Below, piece after piece: positions 34,331 to 42,590 of a stretch of DNA of 64,000 bases. The stretch is taken from positions 1 through 64,000 of the forward strand of contig NZ_NQKY01000006.1 in the NCBI RefSeq assembly GCF_002252675.1, read 5' to 3'. Origin of the DNA: Synechococcus sp. BO 8801. Lineage in GTDB: Bacteria > Cyanobacteriota > Cyanobacteriia > PCC-6307 > Cyanobiaceae. Positions within the stretch are counted from its first letter, which is position 1, and each line of letters opens with the position of its first letter. The translations under genes and the position numbers were made by a program. The notes beneath the pieces were generated by a model. The model worked only from the letters and a program-made list of their open reading frames with translations, ran no database searches and was not told the origin of the DNA.

Positions 34331-37300
34331 CAGTATTCAGGCTGGGCCACGAGGATGGGCAACAGGCGCTCCACTTCAGCCGCGTCTTGCAGCACACCGA
34401 AGAGAGCTGCCTTGATCAGTTGCTCCTTGGCCTGGACACCACGCCAGCCATCGGGCCGGACCTGGCGCACGGTGCTGTCAATGCGGAGAGCCAGTTCAAG
34501 ATTGTCATTCAAGTTGCTCCAAAGTGCTCGCTTGCCAGGAGTATCAAGCTCTTTTGGTGTACTGTCAGCAGCTTGCTGGTTGAGCTGACGAGCCAGATCC
34601 GCAACGCGACGGAGGTACTCCTCGTAGGCCTCAGCTTGCTGTCTGCGGAAGCGGATGATCTCGCCAAGAACCTGCGACATGCGGTCGTAGAAGGCGGGGT
34701 CATTGGCACGCTCGCTAATGATCGTTCGCCGGATGTTGTTCTCGATTGTTTCTGCAACAGCCTTTCGGTTGTTGGCCCTATTGCCAAACTGCTGTCGAAT
34801 GGCTTCCGCAACACCCGTCTTGATGATCAGCTCCAGCAGGCCGATGTCGTCGAAAGCTGATATCTTTCTTGGGAGATCAGCCTCAATGTAGGAGTCAATC
34901 AGATAGCGCATGTCGGCCTCGTAGGCCTTGAGATCGAGGTTCTCGCCTGCCGCAAGCCGAATCACCTGCCTCCATTCCAGAGCCTTGTCCCGCTGGCGTG
35001 TGATCCGGTTGGCTTCTGAGGCAGAGTAGCCCGCATCAGAAAGCTCGTTGGCCAAGGCTGCATAGGCCCTTGTCAGCTCGACCACGGCCTTGTAGTAAGC
35101 CATCCGGATCGGTTCACGCTCCTGCAGATCATCAGAGCTCTCGGTGTTGCCGCAGAAGTGATGCAAGACCGCCAGATCATCCATTGGAGGCGGTACGGGT
35201 TCGGCGAGCAGTGCCTCCTGCTCCAAAGCCTCCTCTAGGCGCTCCCTTGCCTTGGTGATTCGGTCCTGAAGGAGGACATCGGGATCAACGCCGCCGGCTG
35301 AGTGATCGAGGTCATCGCTGGAATACACCGCAATGGCGTTCTCGACTTTCTTGAAGAGATCCTTGTAATCGACGATGCAGCCATAGGGCTTATCGTCGCC
35401 ATCTAGGCGGTTGGTGCGGCAGATAGCCTGGAAGAGGCCATGATCCTGCATCGACTTGTCGATGTAGAGCACGCTGCAGGACGGGGCATCGAAGCCGGTG
35501 AGGAGCTTGTCGACCACGATCAGCAACTTCATCTGAGCAGGTTGATGGATGAAGAGTTGCTTGGCTTGCTCCTCGTAAGTTTCAGTGCGCGTCAAGCCTG
35601 GTTGGCTCGCCATACCTTCAAGCAGTCTGGTATAAATGTTGTAGATGAACTGCTTCTCGGTTTCGGTGTTGGCGCCCACCTCTTCCTTCGTAACGTCTTT
35701 GGCCTGGGGGTCGTAAGAGGAAATGACCGCACACTTGCCCTTGAGCTCGGTCTGGTTGAACAGCTCGAAGTAACGGCAGGCCTCATAGATGCTGGAGGCC
35801 ACCAGGATGGCGTTACCGCGCTGGCTCGCCAACCGTGGTTGCACGGAAAAGTCGAAAAGCATGTCGGCCACGATCCGGTTCATCCGTGCCTTGGAGCTGA
35901 GCACGCTCTGCAAGGTTCCCCACTGACGCTTGAGTTCGCGTTGCTGCCAGGGATTGAGCCCAGAGGTCTTGGCATCGAACCACTGGTCCACCTTTTCCTG
36001 GGAGCTGAGGCGCTGATCGATGTCGCGGGCTTCGTAGACCAGATCTAGAACAACCTGGTCTTCTACACCTTCGCTGAACTTGTAGGTGTGGATGTAGCCG
36101 CCAAAGACCTCAAGGCTGGTGGCTTTGTCTTTCTTGAGAAGTGGGGTGCCGGTGAAACCGATGAAGACGGCATCGGGTAGCAACGCCTTCATGACCCGGT
36201 GTAGCTTGCCGCTCTGGGTGCGGTGGCACTCATCGACAAAGATGAACAACTCGCCTACAGCCGGGCTGGGTTGGGACTGGAGCTGCTCGAGGAAGGTCTC
36301 GAAATCGTCGACACCCTTTACGCCAAACTTGTGAACCAAGGAGCAGAAGAGGCGGGGTAGGGGCTGACCCAGAGCTTGCATAAGATCCCTGCCACTGCTG
36401 GTGCGCTTAATCGTTTCGCCAGCGCCACCGAATACGCCTTCGATCTGCTTGTCGAGCTCATCGCGGTCGGTGATGACCACGACGCGAGCGTTGGGGTTGT
36501 TGGCCAGGATCCACCGGGCTAGGAGCACCATCACAATGCTCTTGCCGCTGCCCTGGGTGTGCCAGATGATGCCGCCGTATCGTTGCTGCACATGCTGCTG
36601 AGCAGCTTTGATGCCGAAATACTGATGCACCCTGGGCAGTTTCTTGATGCCGGCATCGAAGAGAACGAAGTCGCGCAGCAGCTCGATCAACCGATCCTTT
36701 CGGCAGATTTTGATCAGGTACTTGTCGAGCTTGGGGCGGCTGTTGTCAGCTTCGTCTTCCTTCCAGGTCAGGAAGTATTTCTCGGGCGTGAGGATGGCTC
36801 CATAACGCAGGCCTTCGGAGTCATTGCCAGCAAACACCAGTTGGTTGGTGGCGAAGAACCAGGCGTTGAACTCGGGTTTCTGGTTGGAGAGATTTTGACG
36901 TATGCCATCGCCGATACTCACGCGACTGCGCTTGAGCTCGATCACTCCCACCGCAATGCCGTTCACGTAGAGCACCAGGTCGGGGCGGCGCTCCTTGGGG
37001 CCCTTCAGGGTGACTTCTTCAGCAATGGCGAAGTCGTTGGCGTCAGGTGTGTACCAGTCGATCAGGGCCACGGTGCTTGTGGGCTGGTCGGCGGCTGCCT
37101 TCACCTGCACCCCATAGCGGAGCAGGGAGTTGACCCTGCGATTGGCCTCATACAGGCCGACCTGGCTGGTGTCGGCAGCAATCCGGAGATGATACAAGGA
37201 CCCACTGATCTCTGCCGGGATGTAGCCACGACGTTGGAGGTAGCCGGTAAGGATCTCCTCCTCGATGTTGCTGTTGCCAACTCGGTCCTTCCAGTCGCCC

Positions 37301-37380
37301 AGGTAGCGATAGCCGAGCTCCTCATGGAACAGCTTGATCACCCTGCTTTGGGTGAGGCGCTCAGGGCCGATCCCGCTCAT
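34330..37380 (-). CDS. hsdR: Type I restriction enzyme subunit R
   Basis: A 1016-residue protein. The N-terminal nuclease domain has the PD-(D/E)xK pattern (DLVLYVNGIAVGVIELKRSRV). The helicase has Walker A WHTQGSGKSIVMV, DECHRTQSGKLH (motif II) and GFTGTPLLKKDK (motif III), followed by the second RecA domain (IDKSMQDHGLFQAICRTNRL). It translocates and cuts unmodified DNA in complex with HsdM and HsdS. The start overlaps the end of the DUF262 gene by four bases. No damage is seen. Confidence 0.93.
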   Translation of the reverse strand: MSGIGPERLTQSRVIKLFHEELGYRYLGDWKDRVGNSNIEEEILTGYLQRRGYIPAEISGSLYHLRIAADTSQVGLYEANRRVNSLLRYGVQVKAAADQPTSTVALIDWYTPDANDFAIAEEVTLKGPKERRPDLVLYVNGIAVGVIELKRSRVSIGDGIRQNLSNQKPEFNAWFFATNQLVFAGNDSEGLRYGAILTPEKYFLTWKEDEADNSRPKLDKYLIKICRKDRLIELLRDFVLFDAGIKKLPRVHQYFGIKAAQQHVQQRYGGIIWHTQGSGKSIVMVLLARWILANNPNARVVVITDRDELDKQIEGVFGGAGETIKRTSSGRDLMQALGQPLPRLFCSLVHKFGVKGVDDFETFLEQLQSQPSPAVGELFIFVDECHRTQSGKLHRVMKALLPDAVFIGFTGTPLLKKDKATSLEVFGGYIHTYKFSEGVEDQVVLDLVYEARDIDQRLSSQEKVDQWFDAKTSGLNPWQQRELKRQWGTLQSVLSSKARMNRIVADMLFDFSVQPRLASQRGNAILVASSIYEACRYFELFNQTELKGKCAVISSYDPQAKDVTKEEVGANTETEKQFIYNIYTRLLEGMASQPGLTRTETYEEQAKQLFIHQPAQMKLLIVVDKLLTGFDAPSCSVLYIDKSMQDHGLFQAICRTNRLDGDDKPYGCIVDYKDLFKKVENAIAVYSSDDLDHSAGGVDPDVLLQDRITKARERLEEALEQEALLAEPVPPPMDDLAVLHHFCGNTESSDDLQEREPIRMAYYKAVVELTRAYAALANELSDAGYSASEANRITRQRDKALEWRQVIRLAAGENLDLKAYEADMRYLIDSYIEADLPRKISAFDDIGLLELIIKTGVAEAIRQQFGNRANNRKAVAETIENNIRRTIISERANDPAFYDRMSQVLGEIIRFRRQQAEAYEEYLRRVADLARQLNQQAADSTPKELDTPGKRALWSNLNDNLELALRIDSTVRQVRPDGWRGVQAKEQLIKAALFGVLQDAAEVERLLPILVAQPEY

Positions 37381-39332
37381 GCTGTTGCCTCCACGCTGAG
37401 GATCTCCCGCTCCACATAGGACCGGAAGGCGGATGGCGAGGTGAAGCAGCGGAACCCGGCGGCGCTGGCCAGGGCCAGGGTGGCGGGCTCTTCGTTGAGC
37501 AGCACGGCCACGGGCTGGCTGAGCTCCGCCTGGATGCCGGTAGGCCAGGCCAAATCGAACACGGCGCGCTGTTCGCCGGTGGCTGGATCGGCGAAGTCGT
37601 AGGCAATGGTTCCTAGGGGGAGCGCCTGATCGGCCATCCAGGCGTTGAGGCGCTGCAACTCGGCTTCCTCCTCCTCGCTGGTGATGCCGCCCACCGTTTC
37701 GGTGGCTTGTTGACGCAAGGCAGCCGCCGGGCCGGACAGCCAGCGGGTGTCTCCATGGAGCAGCTCCTCCAGTCGGGCGTTCACTTCAGCCGCCAGCAGG
37801 GCCTTGCGGGCCTCCAGGAAGGAGCGGAAGTTTTCGAGCTTCCATAGCTCTGGATCGGGCGGGATCCACTGGGAGGCCAGGGCACGGGGGTGTGCGGCCT
37901 CAATCTCCGGGAAGTAGGCCTCTGGCAGGCGATCGGTGATCTTGATGTTGGTGTCTTTTGTGAGGAAGCAGAAGTTGGCCAGGGCGTTGACCTCCGGCCT
38001 GCGGTAGTCGGCCTTGTAGAGCTGGGCATTGGGGAAGATGTGATGCACCTCCAAGCGGCTCATCTTGCCGAGCATCCCGGCTTTGAGCGGCAACCCGGTG
38101 CCCCAGTCGCGGGCTGCGCCCATGCGGGTGAGCAGGTAGAGCACCGGGTAGAAGCGTGCTCCGAGGCTCCAGCCGGTGAAGTGCCCGGGTTCCACCCGTA
38201 GCCCGCCATGCCAAAGGCGCAGCTGCTCCAGCAGGCGCTCCAGCCCCTCCCTCTCGCCTTCGAGGGCGGCGAGGTCTTGGTCGATGAAGGATTCGGTAGA
38301 TCCGGAGAAGCGGCCCCACATGCCAGCCTGCACGAACCAGAACAGCCGCCGGTCGCGCTCCACTTCATCCATAGGGCCGCTGCGCTGATCGAGGTAGCGC
38401 ACCATCACCGGGATCCCGAAGCGCCCGAAGAACACCTGGTCGTGATCGAGGCCGAGGCGGCCCGCGATCAGGTTGAGGCAGGTGTCGATGTGCCTGGTGG
38501 CGCGCCTGAGGGCGTCCTGGATTTCGGGGGTGCTCTTGTCGTGCAGGTAGAGGAACTTGGCCTCGCCGGTGAGCACCGTGTTCACCGAGCGAAGCAGCCA
38601 GTCGAGGTTGAAGTTGTAGCCCTGATCGCTCCATTCCTTGAGCTTGGCCTTCATGGCATCACGGCCTTCCGGCCAGTCGGCGCAGATCTTGGCGAGAGCC
38701 AGATCGCCCTTGGAGAGCTTGGTGCCGCCGCTGTTGACGAGGTTGAAGATGTCCACCACCACGTCGAGCGACTTGTCTGCGCCGGTGACTTCTTCGACGT
38801 GAAGGTCGATGTCACCGATGCCCAACAGCTGGCTGAGACGGCCGATGAACTCGCCAACCCGTGGGGCCAGCTCAGGGTTCTGTCCGAACTCGGCGGCCAG
38901 CTGGCCGAGGCCGGCGCTGCCCAGCCCGAGCAGGTTGGTGACATCGATCCAGAGGGGATCGTCCTTCATCTTCACCGGTTGGTAGAAGGCAAACACTTCC
39001 TCGCCGAGATGGAAGCGGAGCCCGTTGAAGGCCTGGGCGTTGCCATCGAAGAACTTGGGAGGCTTGCCACGCACCACGCCATAGAGGGAGGTCATGCGCT
39101 GCTGGCCATCGAGCAGAAGCTTCACCACACCAGCTGCCAGCGGGCCATCACCGCGATGGGTGGCGGTCTTCGACTCTGTGGCCCAGACCAGCAGGCCGCC
39201 AACGGGATGGCGTTTGTAGAGCGAATCAAACAGCCCGCGCACCTGATCGCGATTCCAGACGTAGCCCCGCTGGAACTCGGGCAGGGCCATATGGCCGCTG
39301 TCGATGTGGTCGAGGATGGTGGAGATTTTCAT
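37377..39332 (-). CDS. DUF262 plus DUF1524 (HNH) protein, GmrSD-like
   Basis: From ATG 39332 it is 651 residues. The N-terminal DUF262 domain carries LLLDGQQRMTSLYG (ParB/Srx-like nuclease/NTPase motif DGQQR) after the usual ALPEFQRGYVW. The C-terminal half has VHHIFPNAQLYKADYRRPEV, an HNH/DUF1524 nuclease motif. This is the layout of type IV, modification-dependent systems such as GmrSD and of related anti-phage proteins. It sits between the TOPRIM-like gene and hsdR in one operon with overlaps. Confidence 0.82.
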   Translation of the reverse strand: MKISTILDHIDSGHMALPEFQRGYVWNRDQVRGLFDSLYKRHPVGGLLVWATESKTATHRGDGPLAAGVVKLLLDGQQRMTSLYGVVRGKPPKFFDGNAQAFNGLRFHLGEEVFAFYQPVKMKDDPLWIDVTNLLGLGSAGLGQLAAEFGQNPELAPRVGEFIGRLSQLLGIGDIDLHVEEVTGADKSLDVVVDIFNLVNSGGTKLSKGDLALAKICADWPEGRDAMKAKLKEWSDQGYNFNLDWLLRSVNTVLTGEAKFLYLHDKSTPEIQDALRRATRHIDTCLNLIAGRLGLDHDQVFFGRFGIPVMVRYLDQRSGPMDEVERDRRLFWFVQAGMWGRFSGSTESFIDQDLAALEGEREGLERLLEQLRLWHGGLRVEPGHFTGWSLGARFYPVLYLLTRMGAARDWGTGLPLKAGMLGKMSRLEVHHIFPNAQLYKADYRRPEVNALANFCFLTKDTNIKITDRLPEAYFPEIEAAHPRALASQWIPPDPELWKLENFRSFLEARKALLAAEVNARLEELLHGDTRWLSGPAAALRQQATETVGGITSEEEEAELQRLNAWMADQALPLGTIAYDFADPATGEQRAVFDLAWPTGIQAELSQPVAVLLNEEPATLALASAAGFRCFTSPSAFRSYVEREILSVEATA

Positions 39333-39342
39333 GAGTAACCAG

Positions 39343-40047
39343 CTATATCGAAGCTGGAATACAGCGTGAAAGCCCCTGCTGCAAGCGGCCGGCAGACCAT
39401 AGAGAGTCAACAAGGTTACCCCAGGCCTCAGCCAGAGCTGGGTGCGCATCCCGATAGGCAGTTGCGATCTTTCTTAGATCTTTTCCTTTTCGCCTGACAA
39501 ACTTCGGTTGTTTCCCCTCCAAGGCCACAGCAGGATCCTTTAGGCATTCCACACATGCAGGAGGCAGTGGATTGGTGAGACAACTGCGAGATTCGGGCAA
39601 GTCAGGGAAGATGGCACGCAACAGCCAAGCTTCGGTTGCCATGCCAGGAACCCAGATCAGAACATTCTCAGGGAGATTCACCAGACCAAGCCAACCCATG
39701 ACTAAAGCCTCAGCGGCTAAAATATTATTCTCCGGCGGTGGACATAGTCCTGCAGCGTCATGCTCTTTGTCGAGCACGATATCAGCATCGACATGAATAA
39801 TTAGTAGATGAACGTCTGGCCTTAGTGCTCCAATAGCCTCAAGCCCTCCGGCGGCTTGCACAGATTTGCACCAACCGCGTACTCCTTTCCAGCCACCACC
39901 ATGGGGGCCTGCATCGCCACCATACAGAGATTCATCTGGCTGAATTCTACTGAGTCTGAATGAGGGTTGCTTGAGATGAGCAAACAGAACGGCCTCCAAG
40001 ACCCTTTGGTCTGTAATGCCTTCACACACCAACCGAATGTTATACAT
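39343..40047 (-). CDS. TOPRIM-like (DUF4276-type) partner of the ATPase
   Basis: A 234-residue protein. The N-terminus RLVCEGITDQRVLEAVLF carries the Glu of a TOPRIM-like fold, and later LLIIHVDADIVLDKEHD gives the DxD. GWKGVRGWCKSV and the basic C-terminal FVRRKGKDLRKI are also in line with DUF4276/OLD-type TOPRIM proteins. It starts within the last 8 bases of the ATPase gene. ATPase-TOPRIM pairs act in abortive infection (AbiL, PARIS, OLD-like). The nuclease role is inferred. Confidence 0.62.
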   Translation of the reverse strand: MYNIRLVCEGITDQRVLEAVLFAHLKQPSFRLSRIQPDESLYGGDAGPHGGGWKGVRGWCKSVQAAGGLEAIGALRPDVHLLIIHVDADIVLDKEHDAAGLCPPPENNILAAEALVMGWLGLVNLPENVLIWVPGMATEAWLLRAIFPDLPESRSCLTNPLPPACVECLKDPAVALEGKQPKFVRRKGKDLRKIATAYRDAHPALAEAWGNLVDSLWSAGRLQQGLSRCIPASI

Positions 40048-41227
40048 TCGCGATACCCCCCAGATGCCCCGTCACCCAGAGGCGTGAAAGTGGCCAGCCT
40101 TCCTGGGCCTTGCCAAGCAGGGCCTCGTCCACAACCACACGATTAATCGTGGTCATCCCCCCGAATGATCTGTCAACCGCAAATAGCCGTACTCGCTCAT
40201 CCTGGAGTGAGAGGCCATCGAGAACAAGAGGATTGTGGCATGTAAGTAGAAGTTGGCGCCCATTTGTAATAGACCACTCAGCCAGTTTGGCTGTAAGTGA
40301 CCGGACTAGCCGTGGGTTAAGCGTGGCATCAAAGTTGTCGATGGCCAAGAGCCTAGGGGCGTCGGGGTGGACTGCGAGAACAGCCGCGAAAAGAACATAT
40401 AGTGCGCCCTCGCTAGCATCATAAGCGCTTAGTACATTGCGCCGATCGGCCATGAAGCGATCGCGGAAGAACAAGACCTGAGATGGTCTTGGGATGGATG
40501 GTGAAAGGAGTTCAGCTGAACCGGGTCTAGATCCGAAGCTGGCTACCCAGTCAACTAACTCAAGAATGTCCTCAATGACCTCTTCAAGTGCTTCAGTCTT
40601 GCGTGCAAGCCGATGCAACTCTTCTACCGCCTCAGCGAGCCGCCCCCCGCTGAGGCCGACTGGTTGCCGGGTCTGGGGATCCGAGACAATGCCTCTGAGT
40701 GTTGCCGTATTTGGAGCATAGATGGAATAGTCTTGTAACAGAGAGAGTAGCGTAGAGCCTTCTGTGTGACCCACTGACTCTACATCTTTTAAGGCTGCAA
40801 GGCCTCGGAATGCATCAAGTGCTGGAAGCTTTGTAGAACGGGGAGAGCGGCCTACAATTTTCTTACCACTACTGATCCATTTTTCGGTTTTAAAAGCCCA
40901 TGCTGTAGATTGGGTGCTTGGATTATTGAGCTCCACCTCGTAGCTGCTTGTCCCCGTGTGGGCACCGAAACGAATGGCGTTTCGTCTTGTGTGACCCCGA
41001 AACGACGTTTTGTAGAGATCAGGCAAACCAGGGCGCACGCCCCTGCGCAAGAGTGATTCATCGTCGACTCGACCAAAGGCTGCCGAGCCAAGAACGCCAA
41101 TCGCTTCGAGGATGTTTGACTTACCGCTACCGTTGGCCCCGACAAACACATTAAAAGCACCCAACTCCAGGCTGGCCTTCTGGATGGACTTGAAGGCATG
41201 AATGTCGATTCGCTGGATCAGCGTCAT
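40040..41227 (-). CDS. AAA15/21-type ABC-ATPase, abortive-infection type
   Basis: A 395-residue protein with Walker A FVGANGSGKSNILEAIG directly after an SMC-like strand (IHAFKSIQKASLELG). The middle is a helical insert. Walker B is LLAIDNFDATLNPRLV and the H-loop LLTCHNPLVLDGL. This is the RloA/OLD/AbiLi type of ATPase that pairs with a nuclease; its partner overlaps its 3' end. The pair separates hsdS from the DUF262 gene, and 120 bp without features lies between hsdS and this gene. Confidence 0.78.
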   Translation of the reverse strand: MTLIQRIDIHAFKSIQKASLELGAFNVFVGANGSGKSNILEAIGVLGSAAFGRVDDESLLRRGVRPGLPDLYKTSFRGHTRRNAIRFGAHTGTSSYEVELNNPSTQSTAWAFKTEKWISSGKKIVGRSPRSTKLPALDAFRGLAALKDVESVGHTEGSTLLSLLQDYSIYAPNTATLRGIVSDPQTRQPVGLSGGRLAEAVEELHRLARKTEALEEVIEDILELVDWVASFGSRPGSAELLSPSIPRPSQVLFFRDRFMADRRNVLSAYDASEGALYVLFAAVLAVHPDAPRLLAIDNFDATLNPRLVRSLTAKLAEWSITNGRQLLLTCHNPLVLDGLSLQDERVRLFAVDRSFGGMTTINRVVVDEALLGKAQEGWPLSRLWVTGHLGGIANV

Positions 41228-41348
41228 GGCTTGGGAGAGTGGCTGTAGGCCTGGCAGCGGAATCTATGTCGATGAAGGGTAGCCAAAGCCACCATGGCCG
41301 CCAGAGCTGGCGGCTGGGCTGATCGGGGCGTTGGGATGCGGTGGAGTG

Positions 41349-42590
41349 TCATCGCAGGCGGATTCGGCCGGTGAGGAGCTGTTGCTTCATGGCTTGCTTG
41401 AGAGCGCGTGTTTTATCGAGCCTGATGTTTAGTGTATTCAGCTCATCATCCAGTGATGATAGGCACTCTGAAATCGCCAGTTGCTCAGCCAATGTGGGCC
41501 ATTGAATGCTCAAGGAAAGCAGAGCCTGTTTGGAGATGTTCTTCATGCTTCCACTTGTTCCCGTAGCCAGCTCCTTGATGCACGTTCTGTTTTGATCAAA
41601 TGAAAGCGAATATGCAAGCCACCGAGAGGAGACGGCATTAGGGTTTCTGTAAGCCACCCTCCATAAGCGGTCTGGCAGGAACAAACCTGGGTAATCCGAT
41701 TCAGAGTATCCGCATTCGCCTACTAGCGCAGGCGTATTCATCCTACTGATAATCAGGTCTCCCTTCCGGATCGAAGTCTTGGCGCGCGAAAGATCAGCGG
41801 CTGTAATTTCCTTGCTTTCCGAGGCTATCACCTGGCCATTCGTTACCGCTGATGTCTTGAGAACGAAGCGGCCTGTGCCTGGGTGATCATTGCCTGGCTG
41901 AGACACAACACTAACGCCTGCTTCTAGATTACTGATCACGCTGCCAAGCCTCTTCACCACCCACTCCCCCTCGAACCCCGGCAGCCGCCGCTTGCCGGTG
42001 AGCAGCTCCTGCATGGCGGCCTGCTTGATGTTGCGCTTTTTGGCGATGAATCGCTCCAGCGCGGTTAGCATTGCATCCGCATCGCTCAACGCCGCTGCAA
42101 TAGAGCGCTGCTCTGTCACGCTCGCAGGAATATGAATCGGGCACTTCTGGAATGCGTTGTTAAGCAGGTGTGTCTGGCTAACACCGTCATCAAACCTGAG
42201 AAAGTATGGATTGCGATTAAGGACGTAAAACAAGTACTTTGGCCAATCGTTGTACGCAGTTAGTGCGCATACCCGTTGGTTGACTGCATAGGTGTCGTCC
42301 GCCTCCACAAAGTAGGCTCTCGCAAGAGCGCGGCCATTTGGAAGGTCGCTCATCACCATCAGGATGTCTTCTTTTTTAGCAGGGCTCAAGTTTTCTCTTG
42401 AATACTTGCGAACGCTGCCGTCGGTTGATATGAACTTGGAGTTTACGCAGACGAAGGCCCCTGTATCAGATATGAACTTCTCGTGTGCTTTGCCACTGCG
42501 GAAAAGCAAGACATCAGGCAAGAGTTTCACATCCCACTCCTCTGGGATTACGCCCACCTCTGTCTGTTTGTAGCCCGGCTTCAATTCCAT
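41349..42590 (-). CDS. hsdS: Type I R-M specificity subunit S
   Basis: From ATG 42590 it is 413 residues with two target-recognition domains, each followed by a helical spacer: PEEWDVKLLPDVLLFRSGKA...EQRSIAAALSDADAML...KRRLPGF and EGEWVVKRLGSVISNLEAG...EQLAISECLSSLDDELN...QLLTGRIRL. Thus both half-sites are present. It overlaps the end of hsdM by 10 bases. Base composition in the TRDs is lower in GC than in hsdM, as usual for exchanged domains. Confidence 0.9.
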   Translation of the reverse strand: MELKPGYKQTEVGVIPEEWDVKLLPDVLLFRSGKAHEKFISDTGAFVCVNSKFISTDGSVRKYSRENLSPAKKEDILMVMSDLPNGRALARAYFVEADDTYAVNQRVCALTAYNDWPKYLFYVLNRNPYFLRFDDGVSQTHLLNNAFQKCPIHIPASVTEQRSIAAALSDADAMLTALERFIAKKRNIKQAAMQELLTGKRRLPGFEGEWVVKRLGSVISNLEAGVSVVSQPGNDHPGTGRFVLKTSAVTNGQVIASESKEITAADLSRAKTSIRKGDLIISRMNTPALVGECGYSESDYPGLFLPDRLWRVAYRNPNAVSSRWLAYSLSFDQNRTCIKELATGTSGSMKNISKQALLSLSIQWPTLAEQLAISECLSSLDDELNTLNIRLDKTRALKQAMKQQLLTGRIRLR

